Shown here: positions 1-10,546 of the stretch, one piece after another | Layout: every line of letters starts with the position of its first letter | Position numbering within the stretch: position 1 is the first letter of the stretch | Source of the DNA: Mesorhizobium sp. YIM 152430 | GTDB lineage: Bacteria > Pseudomonadota > Alphaproteobacteria > Rhizobiales > Rhizobiaceae | Direction: 5' to 3' | Assembly: GCF_029210365.1 (NCBI RefSeq) | Contig: NZ_JARGES010000020.1 | Span: forward strand, 62,001 to 126,000 | Length of the DNA: 64,000 nucleotides | The notes under the pieces: generated by a model | Database searches by the model: none | Told to the model about the DNA's origin: nothing | Seen by the model: only the letters and a program-made list of their open reading frames with translations | Made by a program: the position numbers and the translations under genes

Positions 1-1
1 C

Positions 2-808
2 GAGGCGCGGGGCTACCCGTTCCGCATCGGCCTCTTCTGCCGTTCGATCATGTATGTCGACGCGCCATCGGGCGTTGCAGTGCGCGCAGGAGCATTCCGC
101 TCGGCGGCGCAGGTCTACCAGCCGCAGCGCGTCGTCGGCGAACTCGACGGTCCCGCAATCATTGAATTCCCCGGCATCAATGCGCTGGAAGTGAACTGGC
201 GGGAAATGCGCGCGAGTTCGCGTCTTGCCGCGCCGCGCCCGCAGATCGTTTCGGTAGAAGTGACCGACATCGCCATCGGCCCTGATTCCGCTCCTGCCGG
301 ACAACGTCCGGCCGCATCCGCCGATCGTGCCGAATTTCACATGCGCCCATCAGGAGCGGGATCGGACGTTGTCTGGCGCTTCGAACGGCTTTCGCTCGAC
401 CCCGACCTGCTGGGCGAAGGCACGCTGCCGCTGATCAGCGGCGAAGCGGACCTGCATTTCCCCGTCGATCCGGCACCGGCTTTTTCGGGCCAGGGTTTGC
501 GTGGGTTGGCGACGGTAATCAATTCGATGGTGATCCGCACTGCCGGAGATGAGACGGCCGCGCGGGTCGAGGGGCCGTTCTCGATCGACGGGACCGGGCT
601 GATCGATGCGGAACTGTCGCTATCGGTGGAAAATCCTCAAGTCTTCGCGCAGATCATGGCGGAACTGTTTCCGGCCGCACGCGACCAGATCCGGCTTGCG
701 GTCGCCGGCGCATCGATGCTGGGAGACAATCCAAGCCTGCCGATGCGCATATCGAAAGGCAGGGTCTCGATCGGCTTCCTGAATCTTGGAACGCTGCCGC
801 CGCTTTAA
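2..808 (+). CDS. DUF2125 family protein, 5' end outside window
   Basis: The reading frame is open from base 2 and runs to a TAA at 806-808, so the gene begins upstream of the window. The first visible residues contain GYPFRIGLFC, which I recognise as a conserved part of the DUF2125 family of alphaproteobacteria. An ATG at 50 would cut this motif off, so it is not the start. About 268 residues are visible, mostly beta-rich, without membrane segments. DUF2125 proteins are usually secreted or periplasmic with an N-terminal anchor, and their function is unknown. The gene is convergent with tyrC, which ends 13 bp downstream; the same pairing occurs in rhizobia. Confidence 0.8.
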   Translation, partial: EARGYPFRIGLFCRSIMYVDAPSGVAVRAGAFRSAAQVYQPQRVVGELDGPAIIEFPGINALEVNWREMRASSRLAAPRPQIVSVEVTDIAIGPDSAPAGQRPAASADRAEFHMRPSGAGSDVVWRFERLSLDPDLLGEGTLPLISGEADLHFPVDPAPAFSGQGLRGLATVINSMVIRTAGDETAARVEGPFSIDGTGLIDAELSLSVENPQVFAQIMAELFPAARDQIRLAVAGASMLGDNPSLPMRISKGRVSIGFLNLGTLPPL

Positions 809-821
809 AGAGGGATGAACC

Positions 822-1745
822 CTAGCTCTTCTTCGCCGCCTGCCGTCCGAAGTCCGGCGCGTCGACTTCCTGGCCGGCATCGATGATCGAGCGGCGCACT
901 GCACGCGTGCGGGTGAAAAGGTCGAACAGCTTGTCGCCGTCGCCCCAGCGCACGGCGCGCTGCAACGAGGCAAGATCCTCGGAAAAGCGCGCGAGCATTT
1001 CGAGGATCGCGTCCTTGTTGTGCAGGCACACGTCGCGCCACATGGTCGGGTCGGAGGCGGCAAGGCGCGTGAAGTCGCGGAAGCCGGAGGCCGAATATTT
1101 GATGACCTCGCTCTTCGTCACCGCTTCCAGATCGTCCGCCGTGCCGACGATGTTGTAGGCGATGATGTGCGGCAGGTGAGAGACGATGGCGAGAACCATG
1201 TCGTGGTGCTGCGGGTCCATCGTGTCGATGTTGGAGCCGCAAGCGCGCCAGAAATCGGACAGCTTCGCCAGCGCCTTCGCATCCGTGCCGTCGAGCGGCG
1301 TCAGGATGCACCAGCGATTGGTGAAAAGCTCGGCAAAGCCGGCGTCGGGACCGGATTTTTCCGTGCCGGCCAGCGGATGGCCGGGAATGAAATGGACGCC
1401 GGCCGGCATGTGCGGCGCCATCTGCGCGATGACGGATGCCTTGGTGGAGCCGACATCGGTGACGATCGCGCCGGGCTTGAGATGACCCCGGATGGCGACC
1501 GCGACCGCTTCCGACGCGCCGACCGGCACCGAGACGACGACGAGATCGGCGTCGCGCACGGCCTCGGCCGCATCGGCGACATAGCTGTCGCCGAGTCCGA
1601 GTTCCTCGGCGCGGGCGAGCGTATTCGCGCTGCGGGTCGAGACGACGAGATGGCCGGCGAGCCCTTCACGCCGCACCACGCGGGCAAGCGACGAGCCGAT
1701 CAGGCCGATGCCGATGAAGGCGATGCGGTCGAAATGAGGTTTCAC
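822..1745 (-). CDS. tyrC: Prephenate/arogenate dehydrogenase family protein
   Basis: This 307-residue protein opens with a Rossmann dinucleotide loop, GIGLIGSS, at residues 12-19. It carries typical TyrA/TyrC signatures: TDVGSTK, the substrate-binding segment PGHPLAGTEKSG, and SHLPH in the helical dimerisation domain. It should oxidise prephenate or arogenate with NAD(P)+ on the route to tyrosine; the sequence does not settle the preferred substrate. The start is a GTG one base after the hisC stop, with GAAGG six bases upstream in hisC, so hisC and tyrC form a translationally coupled operon. This pairing suits HisC acting as an aromatic aminotransferase. Confidence 0.92.
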   Translation of the reverse strand: MKPHFDRIAFIGIGLIGSSLARVVRREGLAGHLVVSTRSANTLARAEELGLGDSYVADAAEAVRDADLVVVSVPVGASEAVAVAIRGHLKPGAIVTDVGSTKASVIAQMAPHMPAGVHFIPGHPLAGTEKSGPDAGFAELFTNRWCILTPLDGTDAKALAKLSDFWRACGSNIDTMDPQHHDMVLAIVSHLPHIIAYNIVGTADDLEAVTKSEVIKYSASGFRDFTRLAASDPTMWRDVCLHNKDAILEMLARFSEDLASLQRAVRWGDGDKLFDLFTRTRAVRRSIIDAGQEVDAPDFGRQAAKKS

Positions 1746-1746
1746 G

Positions 1747-2841
1747 TCACGCCTTCATGAAGTCGGTGAGCGCCTCGACGACACCGCGATTGGCTTCTTC
1801 CGAGCCAATCGTCATGCGCAGCGCATTGGGGAAGCCGTAGCCCGTCACGCGGCGCAGGATGAGGCCGCGCTCGGTGAGAAACGCATCGGCCGCTTCCGCA
1901 GAACGCGACTCGGTGAAATGGATGAGCACGAAATTGCCGACGCTCGGCGTCACGCGAAGGCCGATCCTCGTCAGTTCGTCCGCGACCCAGGGCAGCCACG
2001 CCTCGTTGAAGGCCACCGCCTCCTCGACATGGTTTCGGTCGCGGATCGCGGCCGCTCCGGCGGCGATCGCCACCGCGTTGACGTTGAACGGGCCGCGCAC
2101 GCGGTTGACGGCGTCGATGATGCCGGCCGGGGCGTACATCCAGCCGATGCGAAGTCCGGCAAGGCCGTGGATCTTGGAAAAGGTGCGCGTCATCACGACG
2201 TTCTGCGCCGACGAGACGAGCTCGATGCCGGACTCGTAGTCGTTGCGGCGCACATATTCGGCATAGGCCGCGTCGATGACCAGCACGACATGGGACGGCA
2301 GGCCGGCATGAAGCCGCCGTACTTCCTCGAAAGGCAGGTAGGTGCCGGTCGGATTGTTCGGATTGGCGAGGAAGACAAGCTTCGTGCGCTCGGTGACGGC
2401 GGCGAGGATCGCGTCGACATCGGCGCGCTCGTTCGTCTCCTTGACGACGATCGGCACGCCGCCTGCCGCGAGGATCTGGATGCGGTAGACGAGGAAGCCG
2501 TGCTCGGTGAAGATGCCCTCGTCGCCGGCGGTCAGATAGGTCTGCGCGAGGAGGCCGAGCAGTTCGTCCGAGCCATTCGAGCACAGGATGTTCTCGGCGT
2601 TGAGGCCATGGACCTCGGCAATGGCCCGGCGCAACTCGTTGGCCGAACCGTCCGGGTAGAGCTCGGCATGGGCGAGCACCTGCGCGGCGGCGTCGATCGC
2701 CTCCGGCGAGGCGCCGAGCGGCGTTTCGTTGGATGACAGCTTGTGGACCTTGCCCTTCGACGAGTCCCCGTGCTTGCCCGGCACGTAGGCTGCAATTTTC
2801 ATCACGCCGGGGCGGGGCTGCGGGCGAAGCTTTTCGTTCAT
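1747..2841 (-). CDS. hisC: Histidinol-phosphate / aromatic aminotransferase
   Basis: This 364-residue class I/II PLP aminotransferase has the HisC signatures [18 protein letters not shown] and VIDAAYAEY, and the PLP lysine K223 in [12 protein letters not shown]. It converts imidazole-acetol phosphate and glutamate to histidinol phosphate, and members of this branch also transaminate aromatic keto acids. It lies directly upstream of tyrC with a one-base gap rather than in a his operon, which suggests at least a shared role in tyrosine/phenylalanine synthesis. It is divergent from metA. The ATG at 2841 gives the usual family length. Confidence 0.92.
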   Translation of the reverse strand: MNEKLRPQPRPGVMKIAAYVPGKHGDSSKGKVHKLSSNETPLGASPEAIDAAAQVLAHAELYPDGSANELRRAIAEVHGLNAENILCSNGSDELLGLLAQTYLTAGDEGIFTEHGFLVYRIQILAAGGVPIVVKETNERADVDAILAAVTERTKLVFLANPNNPTGTYLPFEEVRRLHAGLPSHVVLVIDAAYAEYVRRNDYESGIELVSSAQNVVMTRTFSKIHGLAGLRIGWMYAPAGIIDAVNRVRGPFNVNAVAIAAGAAAIRDRNHVEEAVAFNEAWLPWVADELTRIGLRVTPSVGNFVLIHFTESRSAEAADAFLTERGLILRRVTGYGFPNALRMTIGSEEANRGVVEALTDFMKA

Positions 2842-2891
2842 GTCGACTTGTCCACTTTGGGGAAGGCGGCTCCATCTACCAAGCTTTGCGA

Positions 2892-2919
2892 TTGACGCAA
2901 AGGGCGTGTGTGCCTAAAT
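2892..2919 (+). promoter_or_regulatory. Candidate sigma-70 promoter for metA
   Basis: TTGACG (2892-2897) and CTAAAT (2914-2919) are separated by 16 bp. Transcription would start near 2926, just upstream of the SAM-II riboswitch. Position and fit make it plausible; it is untested. Confidence 0.5.
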
Positions 2920-2930
2920 GCGCGCGTGAA

Positions 2931-2985
2931 CTCGTGGTGATTTGGCCGGTCGGCTTGCAGCCACGTTAAAAAAGTCGCTAAGGGG
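2931..2985 (+). promoter_or_regulatory. SAM-II riboswitch (metA leader)
   Basis: The leader matches the compact SAM-II (metA motif) aptamer of alphaproteobacteria. Stem P1 is CGTGG (2933-2937) pairing with CCACG (2961-2965). The loop holds the conserved GATTT and CGGCTTGCAG segments, and the 3' strand with AGTCGCTAAGG provides the pseudoknot partner. These aptamers bind S-adenosylmethionine and repress methionine-synthesis genes. It lies about 70 bases upstream of the metA start. Confidence 0.93.
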
Positions 2986-3052
2986 CCGCTGCAACAGTCC
3001 GTTCGGACCGGCCGCGAATCCGCCGCCGGTCCTTTTCGTTCTGGAGTGCACC

Positions 3053-3991
3053 ATGCCGATCAAGATTCCCGACCAGCTTCCCGCGCGCGACGTTCTCGTG
3101 CGCGAGGGCGTGTCCATCATGGACGAGCGGACCGCGCTGAGACAGGATATCCGCCCGTTGCAGATCGGCCTTCTCAACCTGATGCCGAACAAGGTCCGTA
3201 CCGAGACGCAGTTCGCCCGCCTGATCGGCGCGACGCCGCTCCAGATCGAATTGACGCTCGTGCGCATCGCCAACCACAAGGCGAAGAACACGCCCGAGGA
3301 TCATCTGATCTCCTTCTACCAGACGTGGGATGAGGTGCGCGAGCGCAAGTTCGACGGGTTCATCGTCACCGGCGCGCCGATCGAACTCCTACCCTTCGAG
3401 GAAGTGGGCTACTGGGCCGAGATGACGCGCATCCTCGACTGGACGACGACCAACGTTCATTCCTCCTTCTTCATCTGCTGGGGCGCGATGGCTGCGGCCT
3501 GGCATTTTCACAAGCTGCCGAAATATCCGCTCGACGAGAAGGCATTCGGCGTGTTCCGCCATCGCAACAACGCGCCCGCATCGCCCTATCTGACGGGCGT
3601 ATCGGACGACTTCGCCGTTCCGGTCTCGCGCTGGACGGAGGTGCGTTCCACCGACATCCGGCCGGAATCGGGCCTCGAACTGCTGATGGAATCGGACGCG
3701 ACCGGGCCTTGTATGCTCGCGGAGAAATCCGGCAACCGGCTCTATATGTTCAACCACATCGAATATGATTCCACCTCGCTGAAGGAGGAATACGACCGCG
3801 ACGTCGCCGCCGGCGTGAAGACCGGCCTGCCTCACGCCTATTATCCCGACGACGACCCCACGCGCCCGCCGCTCAACCGCTGGCGATCGCACGCCCATCT
3901 TCTGTTCGGCAACTGGATCAACCAGGTCTACCAGACCACGACCTACCGGCTCGAAGACATCGGCAAGGACCAGCCCGGTGCCGGCCGCTAG
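3053..3991 (+). CDS. metA: Homoserine O-acyltransferase (MetA family, probably acetyl-specific)
   Basis: This 312-residue MetA-family enzyme acylates homoserine in methionine synthesis. The catalytic cysteine is C142 (FICWGAMAA) and the His/Glu pair is H235 and E237 (FNHIEYD), all at standard MetA positions. Residue 111 is Glu ([10 protein letters not shown]). In this family Glu111 goes with acetyl-CoA use and Gly111 with succinyl-CoA use, so the enzyme is predicted to be a homoserine O-acetyltransferase despite the MetA fold. The start at 3053 gives the family N-terminus; the frame is open further upstream but that part overlaps the riboswitch. The stop overlaps the stop of the convergent tusA-like gene. 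Confidence 0.93.
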   Translation: MPIKIPDQLPARDVLVREGVSIMDERTALRQDIRPLQIGLLNLMPNKVRTETQFARLIGATPLQIELTLVRIANHKAKNTPEDHLISFYQTWDEVRERKFDGFIVTGAPIELLPFEEVGYWAEMTRILDWTTTNVHSSFFICWGAMAAAWHFHKLPKYPLDEKAFGVFRHRNNAPASPYLTGVSDDFAVPVSRWTEVRSTDIRPESGLELLMESDATGPCMLAEKSGNRLYMFNHIEYDSTSLKEEYDRDVAAGVKTGLPHAYYPDDDPTRPPLNRWRSHAHLLFGNWINQVYQTTTYRLEDIGKDQPGAGR

Positions 3992-4209
3992 CCCTTTTCG
4001 ATCACGAAAAGGTGGCCGCCGTCGACGGCCGTGCTGGTCACCAGCCTGTGGCCGTCTTCCCGGCAGAATGCGGGGATGTCGAGGGCGGCGAGCGGATCGG
4101 TCGTCTCGACCGTCAGGCGCTCGCCTGACCGCATCGATTGCAGGCGCTTGCGCGCCTTTAGCACGGGAAGGGGGCAGTTGAGCCCTCTCAGGTCGTAGAT
4201 TTCGGTCAA
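3988..4209 (-). CDS. TusA-family sulfurtransferase/redox protein
   Basis: This 73-residue protein has the TusA signature near its N-terminus, [15 protein letters not shown], with the CPxP cysteine at residue 12. TusA-like proteins are small cytoplasmic sulfur carriers, for example in tRNA thiouridine synthesis; the exact role of this paralogue cannot be told from sequence. It appears to start at a TTG, five bases beyond the stop of the upstream lipoprotein gene, with no strong ribosome site, so translation may be coupled. Its 3' end overlaps the metA stop by three bases. Confidence 0.85.
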   Translation of the reverse strand: MTEIYDLRGLNCPLPVLKARKRLQSMRSGERLTVETTDPLAALDIPAFCREDGHRLVTSTAVDGGHLFVIEKG

Positions 4210-4213
4210 GCGT

Positions 4214-5392
4214 CTAGTTGCCGAAAAGCGACATCAGGCGACCCAGGCGCGAAGGCGGCTCGGCCGGCTGCGGCGCGGGCGCGACGGCAACCGGAGCCGG
4301 CTCGATGCTAGGCGCGGCGGCAATTGGTGCCGGCATGGGCGCGGGAACGGGCTGCGGCGCCGGCTGATAGGCGACGGCCGCGGCGGCGGGGCGCTCGCTC
4401 GGCGGGCGGGTCGAGACCATCACGCCGGACTGTTCGAAATTCGGCGGCTCCTGACTGACACGCTCGCCGCGTGCGCGCTTGCGCGACCAGTCGGCCACGA
4501 GTGCCGCTTCCTTGACGCCGGTGATCGATGGTGACGGCTTCGAAAAGGCACTGGAATCCAGCGCGGAGGTGAAGGCGGCGTCGAAGGTCGACTTGTAGGT
4601 CTTGTAGGCTGTCTGGAGCGCCTCGGGCTGCGTCGCCGCCGGGCAGGCGCCGGTCGGATCGAACGGGCGGCCGTCCGCCGTGTACTGGTTGAAGACGTAG
4701 CGGCGCTCGCACACATCCACCTTCGGCGGCAGCTTGGTGATCTCGAAGTGGTCGTAGCCTTCCTTCAACATGGTCCAGAACTCGTAGTTCGGATCGCTCT
4801 TGTAGCGCGCCATATTGGCCGGCGTCATCCGGAAGGGAAACGCCTGGAACTGAAACGCCTGCTGACCGCCCTTGAAGGCATCGCGCGCAAAGGCATAGAT
4901 CTCCTCGACCTGCTCGTCGGTCATCGAGTAGCACCCGGACGAGGAGCAGCCGCCATGGACCATCAGATGCTGGCCCGTGCGGCCATGCGCGCGGTCATAG
5001 GCGTTCGGAAAGCCGATATTGAACGAGAGGTGGTAGCTCGACTGCGGGTTCATCTGGTGTGGACCGACCGCATAGAACCCTTCCGGCGCCTGCCGGTCGC
5101 CTTCGGTGAACTTCGGCCCGAGCTTGCCAGACCATTTGCAGATCTCGTAGCTCTTAACGAGATCGAAGCGGCCATTGTCCTTCTGCTTCCAGACTTCGAG
5201 GACGGCTTCTTCCTTGAACAGGCGCACCATGATCGGCGAGGTGACGCTCATGCCCTTCGCCTTCATCGTCTGCACCACCTTGGCGGGCAGTTGACGTTCG
5301 GCCTTCGGCGCGATGTCCTCCAGCGAAGCGTTGCAGCCCGCCAGCATGGTGGCGGCGGCAAGAAGGGCGACATGGGCTAGGCGAAGATTCAT
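4214..5392 (-). CDS. L,D-transpeptidase (YkuD) family lipoprotein
   Basis: This 392-residue protein has a lipoprotein signal peptide ending in the lipobox LAGC (C20). The YkuD catalytic segment HGGCSSSGCYSM gives H146 and the nucleophile C154. L,D-transpeptidases of this group act in the periplasm on peptidoglycan, forming 3-3 crosslinks or attaching proteins. The C-terminal third (about residues 300-392) is Pro/Ala-rich and low in complexity, probably a flexible tail. The ATG at 5392 was chosen because the signal peptide starts there; the frame is open about 20 codons upstream. A tusA-like gene follows after four bases. Confidence 0.85.
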   Translation of the reverse strand: MNLRLAHVALLAAATMLAGCNASLEDIAPKAERQLPAKVVQTMKAKGMSVTSPIMVRLFKEEAVLEVWKQKDNGRFDLVKSYEICKWSGKLGPKFTEGDRQAPEGFYAVGPHQMNPQSSYHLSFNIGFPNAYDRAHGRTGQHLMVHGGCSSSGCYSMTDEQVEEIYAFARDAFKGGQQAFQFQAFPFRMTPANMARYKSDPNYEFWTMLKEGYDHFEITKLPPKVDVCERRYVFNQYTADGRPFDPTGACPAATQPEALQTAYKTYKSTFDAAFTSALDSSAFSKPSPSITGVKEAALVADWSRKRARGERVSQEPPNFEQSGVMVSTRPPSERPAAAAVAYQPAPQPVPAPMPAPIAAAPSIEPAPVAVAPAPQPAEPPSRLGRLMSLFGN

Positions 5393-5533
5393 GGTCGTCG
5401 ACGGCTCTCTGTGATCCCCCGCGAAGCCGGATGCATAGCGCACCGAGCCCCGCAAAACCCGACGCTAGACTGGTTAACCTTGAAAAACCGTTACCACAAT
5501 CGAAAAATTGTCTTGTCCTGCCGCAGCGTCGCC

Positions 5534-6487
5534 TCAGGCGAGACTGCGGCCGATGGCGAGGAACTTCTCGCGGCGATGCTCGCGGTAATCCATGTTTGCG
5601 CCCTGAAGCTCCGAAAAGCCACGCGAAATCTGTTCCCCGGCAGCTTCGATCACGTTTTCGCGGCCGCGATGGGCACCGCCGAGCGGCTCGGCGATGATGC
5701 CGTCGATGATCTTCAGGTCGAGCAGGTCCTGCGCGGTGATCTTCATGTTCGTGGCCGCATCCTTGGCGCGCGTCGAATCGTGCCAGAGGATCGATGCCGC
5801 CCCTTCCGGCGAGATCACCGAATAGATCGAGTGTTCGAGCATATAGACCTTGTTGGCCGTCGCGATCGCGATCGCGCCGCCCGAGCCCCCCTCGCCGATG
5901 ATGACGGAAACGGTCGGAACCTTCATCGCCAGGCACTGCGAGGTCGAGCGCGCGATGGCCTCGGCCTGCCCGCGTTCTTCCGCGCCGATACCCGGATAGG
6001 CGCCGGCCGTGTCGACCAGCGTGATCATCGGCACCTGGAAGCGGTCGGCAAGTTCCATGATGCGCACGGCCTTGCGGTAGCCTTCGGGCCGCGCCATGCC
6101 GAAATTGTGCTTGAGCCGCGTCTTGGTGTCCGAACCCTTTTCCTGGCCGAGAACCGCGACCGGCTGGCCGCGAAAGCGCGCAAAGCCGCCGATGATCGCA
6201 TTGTCCTCGCCGAAGGCGCGGTCGCCGGCGAGCGGCGTGAAATCGGTGAACAGCCCGGCGACGTAGTCGACGCAGTGCGGACGGTCGGGGTGGCGGGCGA
6301 CCTGCGCTTTCTGCCAGGGCGTCAATTGCCGGTAGAGGTCGCGCAACGCCTCGCGCGAGCGCTTTTCGAGCCGGGCGATCTCCTCGCCGACATCCACGGC
6401 CTCGCCGCTGTCCGCGAGCTTCCTCAGTTCGAGAATCTTGCCTTCCAGATCTGCGACAGGCTTTTCGAAGTCGAGATAATTATACAT
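5534..6487 (-). CDS. accA: Acetyl-CoA carboxylase carboxyltransferase subunit alpha
   Basis: This 317-residue protein is full length for AccA, from the N-terminal [12 protein letters not shown] to the core signatures [26 protein letters not shown] and GEGGSGGA. With AccD it transfers the carboxyl group from carboxybiotin to acetyl-CoA, the committed step of fatty-acid synthesis. It lies downstream of xerD on the same strand, 79 bp away. No frameshift or unusual feature is seen. Confidence 0.97.
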   Translation of the reverse strand: MYNYLDFEKPVADLEGKILELRKLADSGEAVDVGEEIARLEKRSREALRDLYRQLTPWQKAQVARHPDRPHCVDYVAGLFTDFTPLAGDRAFGEDNAIIGGFARFRGQPVAVLGQEKGSDTKTRLKHNFGMARPEGYRKAVRIMELADRFQVPMITLVDTAGAYPGIGAEERGQAEAIARSTSQCLAMKVPTVSVIIGEGGSGGAIAIATANKVYMLEHSIYSVISPEGAASILWHDSTRAKDAATNMKITAQDLLDLKIIDGIIAEPLGGAHRGRENVIEAAGEQISRGFSELQGANMDYREHRREKFLAIGRSLA

Positions 6488-6566
6488 GGACTCTCTGGTT
6501 TGCCGGGAAAGGGTGGCGTGACGGCCCGCGCTCGCGGGATGCGGGCTTCACATAGCGGTCACAAGG

Positions 6567-7490
6567 CTAATCGGCAAGCGGATGGTGATTCGCGACAAGA
6601 TCGGTCAGCGTCTTTTCGAGGACATGCGTGTAAATCTGCGTCGTCGAAATGTCGGCATGGCCGAGGAGTTGCTGGACCGCGCGCAGATCGGCGCCATTTT
6701 GCAGGAGGTGGCTGGCGAAGGCGTGGCGCAGGACATGCGGTGAGAGGTCCGCGGCGCGAATGCCCGCCCGCGTGCCGAGCGCCTTCAACTCGCGTGCCAC
6801 CACCTGCCGCGCCAGGTGCCCCTCTTTCGACCTGGCGGGAAACAGGAACCGGTTGCCGTCCCATTGCGGGTCGGCGCTGCGCAAGGCGGCCCATGCCCCG
6901 ACCGCCCCGCGCGCGACCGGCGACAGCGGCACCAGACGATCCTTGCCGCCCTTGCCGGTGACGGCGAAGAATCGGTCATTGCGTGCGGCAACCGCGACCG
7001 GAAGCTGCACGAGTTCGGAAACGCGCAGGCCCGTCGCATAAAAGAGTTCGACGATCGCCTGCATCCTGACGCGCGTTGCGCGCTCCGCGTCCGACAGGCC
7101 AGGCTCGCTGGCTTCCATTTCGGCGCGCGCGAGAAGCCGGTCGACGAGACTTTCACCCATCGTCCTGGGCAGGCTGCGGGACTTGCGCGGCGCATCGACC
7201 GTTGCTGTCGGATCGTCGCCGCGCAGCCCTTCGGCATAGAGGAAGCGGTAGAACTGGCGCAGCGCCGACAGATGCCGCGCCTGCGTGCTGGCTGCAAAGC
7301 CCCGCAGCGACAGGTCTTCCAGATAGAAGGCGATATCCGCCGGAGCTGCTCCGACGAGCCCGCCACGCGTCGCCAGCGCAGCTTGCGCATCCTCGAGGTC
7401 CCGCCTGTAGGCGGCGAGCGTATTGTCGCTCGATCCGCGTTCGGCACTCATCATCTCGAGAAAGGATTCGATTTGCAGCGCGCTCGACAT
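6567..7490 (-). CDS. xerD: Site-specific tyrosine recombinase XerD
   Basis: This 307-residue tyrosine recombinase has an N-terminal SAM-like core-binding domain and a C-terminal catalytic domain. The catalytic set is visible: Arg in ATGLRVSEL, His and Arg in [10 protein letters not shown], His in LLGHADIS, and Tyr in TTQIYTH. XerD acts with XerC at dif to resolve chromosome dimers. The start at 7490 ([14 protein letters not shown]) gives the usual length; a longer open frame to 7619 overlaps the divergent gene. The housekeeping context (accA, a conserved small gene) supports XerD rather than a phage integrase. Confidence 0.92.
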   Translation of the reverse strand: MSSALQIESFLEMMSAERGSSDNTLAAYRRDLEDAQAALATRGGLVGAAPADIAFYLEDLSLRGFAASTQARHLSALRQFYRFLYAEGLRGDDPTATVDAPRKSRSLPRTMGESLVDRLLARAEMEASEPGLSDAERATRVRMQAIVELFYATGLRVSELVQLPVAVAARNDRFFAVTGKGGKDRLVPLSPVARGAVGAWAALRSADPQWDGNRFLFPARSKEGHLARQVVARELKALGTRAGIRAADLSPHVLRHAFASHLLQNGADLRAVQQLLGHADISTTQIYTHVLEKTLTDLVANHHPLAD

Positions 7491-7599
7491 GGCTGGCCTC
7501 CGCTGGACCCAAGATCGGCGTGATTCCTTATTGTTTGATGAAGCGGCGGGAACCATTTGCTCGGCTTTGCCGTTTCTGGCTCGTGAAAGGGACGTGGTC

Positions 7600-7926
7600 A
7601 TGGAACACATCGCTGCCATTCTTCTGATGATCGGGTGCTCGGGCGATCTTGCGCAATGCGAGGAAATTCCGGCCCCCGTCTTTGCCTATGAAACGGCCGA
7701 AGAATGCCGGTCGGACCTTCCCTCGGTGAGATCCGCCGCCGGGGAAGACCATCCGAAGATGTTTGCCGAATGCGTTTCCGTCGATCCCCTGCTGGTCGAG
7801 GCTGATGCCGAACTGGTCTGGGATATCGAGGACGGAAAACTGGTCGCGTCTCTGGAGCCTTGGGTGGAACCGGACATGGCCGTCGCCATGGCCTTCGGCG
7901 ATCCCGTTACGAACCGTCAGGAATAA
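7600..7926 (+). CDS. Conserved hypothetical protein (108 aa)
   Basis: This short protein begins [14 protein letters not shown] and resembles a small hypothetical family I recall next to xerD in rhizobia; no function is known to me. It has a weak hydrophobic N-terminus (residues 4-14) and several cysteines ([23 protein letters not shown]) that could form disulfides if exported. The start at 7600 is preferred because the upstream in-frame extension overlaps the divergent xerD gene. It ends shortly before the glycine-zipper lipoprotein gene. Confidence 0.7.
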   Translation: MEHIAAILLMIGCSGDLAQCEEIPAPVFAYETAEECRSDLPSVRSAAGEDHPKMFAECVSVDPLLVEADAELVWDIEDGKLVASLEPWVEPDMAVAMAFGDPVTNRQE

Positions 7927-7999
7927 ACGACTTGATTAATCAACCGCATGCACTTCATTTACCCGCCGAAGGGCATGCCCATCCTTATGGAGGCTGTAA

Positions 8000-8257
8000 A
8001 TGAAGAAGACACTTTTGGCTCTCGCCGCAACCATGATGATCGCCGCCGGTTGCACCACCGCTGAACAGACCGCCGTTGGCGGCGCTGCCGTCGGTGCCGG
8101 CGTCGGTGCCATTGCGACTGGCCGCGCCTCCGGCGCCCTGGCCGGTGCGGCCATCGGCGGCGCAGCCGGCTATCTGGTCGGCCGCTCGCAGGACCGTCAG
8201 GGCTGGTGCATCTATCGCGACCGCCGCACGGGCGAGCGCTACGAAGCACGCTGCTGA
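8000..8257 (+). CDS. Small glycine-zipper lipoprotein
   Basis: This 85-residue protein has a lipoprotein signal peptide with lipobox AAGC (Cys at 18). A glycine-zipper region follows at about residues 27-62 (repeated GxxxG within [15 protein letters not shown] and [17 protein letters not shown]), then a short polar tail with two cysteines. Such proteins associate with the envelope and may oligomerise through the zipper; the role is unknown. A good ribosome site, GGAGG, lies six bases before the ATG. A strong terminator follows, so it is probably monocistronic. Confidence 0.85.
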   Translation: MKKTLLALAATMMIAAGCTTAEQTAVGGAAVGAGVGAIATGRASGALAGAAIGGAAGYLVGRSQDRQGWCIYRDRRTGERYEARC

Positions 8258-8281
8258 TTTCGGCCTTCCGGCCGGAACGAC

Positions 8282-8308
8282 AAGAGGCGCCGCGAGGCGC
8301 CTCTTTTC
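8282..8308 (+). terminator. Intrinsic terminator after glycine-zipper gene
   Basis: GAGGCGCC (8284-8291) and GGCGCCTC (8296-8303) form a perfect stem with a GCGA loop, followed by TTTT. It ends the plus-strand lipoprotein transcript and lies just before the convergent xylG stop. Confidence 0.85.
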
Positions 8309-8321
8309 GTATGATGATCGA

Positions 8322-9107
<786 letters not shown>

Positions 9108-9117
9108 CTTCGAACTC

Positions 9118-10431
9118 CTAACCCATTCGGCGGCGGTAGATCGTATCGAGCCAGACGGCAACGACGAGGACCGCGCCGACGACGATGTTCTGCAAGGGCG
9201 AGTCGACGCCGAGCAGGATCATGCCCGTTGCGAGCGACTGCATCAGCACCGCGCCGATCATCGCGCCGACGATGGTGCCGACGCCGCCGGCAAGCGACGT
9301 GCCGCCGATGACGGCGGCCGCGATGACGAGCAGTTCGTCCAGTGTCCCTTGAGCGTTGGTCGCCGCATTGAGGCGCGCCGTCGAGATCACCGCGCCGATG
9401 GCGGCAAGCGCCCCCATCAGCATGAAGATCTTCATCGTGATCCAGCGCGTGTTGATGCCGGCGAGCGACGCCGCCTCGGGATTACCGCCGATGGCGAAGA
9501 CATAGCGGCCGAAACGCGTCCGGTTTGCAACGAAGGTCATGACGATGCCGACCGCGACCGCGATCAGGACCGGGATCGCGATGCCGTGCGGGATGAAGAG
9601 CCCGCCTTCGGGCACGGTGATGTTGTTTGCCTCGGCATAGCGGCGCACTGTGCCGGCCGGCCACGGATAGGCGTTGGCGACATAGACCGCGCCCAGAATG
9701 AAGATGCAGGCGACGCCGGCGAGAAAGCCTTCGGCCCAGACAGGGCGGAGCGGGAAGTGAAAGCGGCGGCGCTGCTTGCGCGCGTTCCAGATGAAGAAAA
9801 CGACCGCCATACAGGCGACGATGCCGACGACCCAACTCCATTGCGCGCCGATCGCGCCCTCCGAGCCACCGCCGAGAAGCCGGAAACGGGCATCCATCGG
9901 CGCGACGGTCTGCCCGCTCGTCACCCACCACGCCGCGCCGCGCCAGACGAGCAGTCCGCCGAGCGTGACGATGAAGGCCGGCACCTGCATATAGGCAATG
10001 ATGAAGCCTTGCAGGGCGCCGATGGCGATACCCACGGCCAGCCCGACGAGGATCGCGATCGCCCAGATGGCCGGATGTCCGAGGCCGAGATATTCCGGCA
10101 GGATTCGGACCTGGGTGACGGCGATGATCATGCCGGTGACGCCGAGCACGGAGCCGACCGACAGGTCGATGTTGCGGGTGACGATGACGAGCACCATGCC
10201 CGTCGCCATGACCGCGACGGACGCGGACTGCACCGACAGGTTCCACAGATTGCGCGGGGTGAGGAACAGTCCGCCCGACATGATGTGGAACGCGATCCAG
10301 ATGACCGCGAGCGCGCCCAGCATTCCGAGCATACGCGTGTCGAGTTCGGTGGCCTTCATGAAGCGGGCGAGCGCGCTTTGCTCGGATGCGCGCGCGGTAT
10401 CCACCGGCGCCGGGGACGTCGTGTCCGACAT
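9118..10431 (-). CDS. xylH: Xylose-type sugar ABC transporter permease
   Basis: This 437-residue inner-membrane permease belongs to the BPD_transp_2 (ribose/xylose) family, with about ten hydrophobic segments. Family signatures include [16 protein letters not shown] and [15 protein letters not shown] hydrophilic loop around residues 200-230 contains the basic stretch RKQRRRF. GGAGG lies five bases before the ATG at 10431, which decides the start. It lies between xylF and xylG. The import substrate is probably xylose, inferred from the closest remembered family and from the divergent ROK regulator. Confidence 0.85.
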   Translation of the reverse strand: MSDTTSPAPVDTARASEQSALARFMKATELDTRMLGMLGALAVIWIAFHIMSGGLFLTPRNLWNLSVQSASVAVMATGMVLVIVTRNIDLSVGSVLGVTGMIIAVTQVRILPEYLGLGHPAIWAIAILVGLAVGIAIGALQGFIIAYMQVPAFIVTLGGLLVWRGAAWWVTSGQTVAPMDARFRLLGGGSEGAIGAQWSWVVGIVACMAVVFFIWNARKQRRRFHFPLRPVWAEGFLAGVACIFILGAVYVANAYPWPAGTVRRYAEANNITVPEGGLFIPHGIAIPVLIAVAVGIVMTFVANRTRFGRYVFAIGGNPEAASLAGINTRWITMKIFMLMGALAAIGAVISTARLNAATNAQGTLDELLVIAAAVIGGTSLAGGVGTIVGAMIGAVLMQSLATGMILLGVDSPLQNIVVGAVLVVAVWLDTIYRRRMG

Positions 10432-10492
10432 CGTCTCCTCCATCGCGGACGCCCGAGGTCGAGGACCCGACGCGTCGCTTCTCATCTTATGA

Positions 10493-10525
10493 ATGCGCCG
10501 CGGCTTTCGTCAAACCGCGGCGCAT
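10493..10525 (-). repeat. Intergenic hairpin between xylF and xylH
   Basis: A perfect 11-bp inverted repeat, ATGCGCCGCGG (10493-10503) and CCGCGGCGCAT (10515-10525), has an 11-nt loop. It lies just after the xylF stop and has no U-tract. Such hairpins often protect the binding-protein message and lower downstream expression; here that is inference. Confidence 0.7.
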
Positions 10526-10546
10526 GACGTTTCGATCCGTCGAGGA

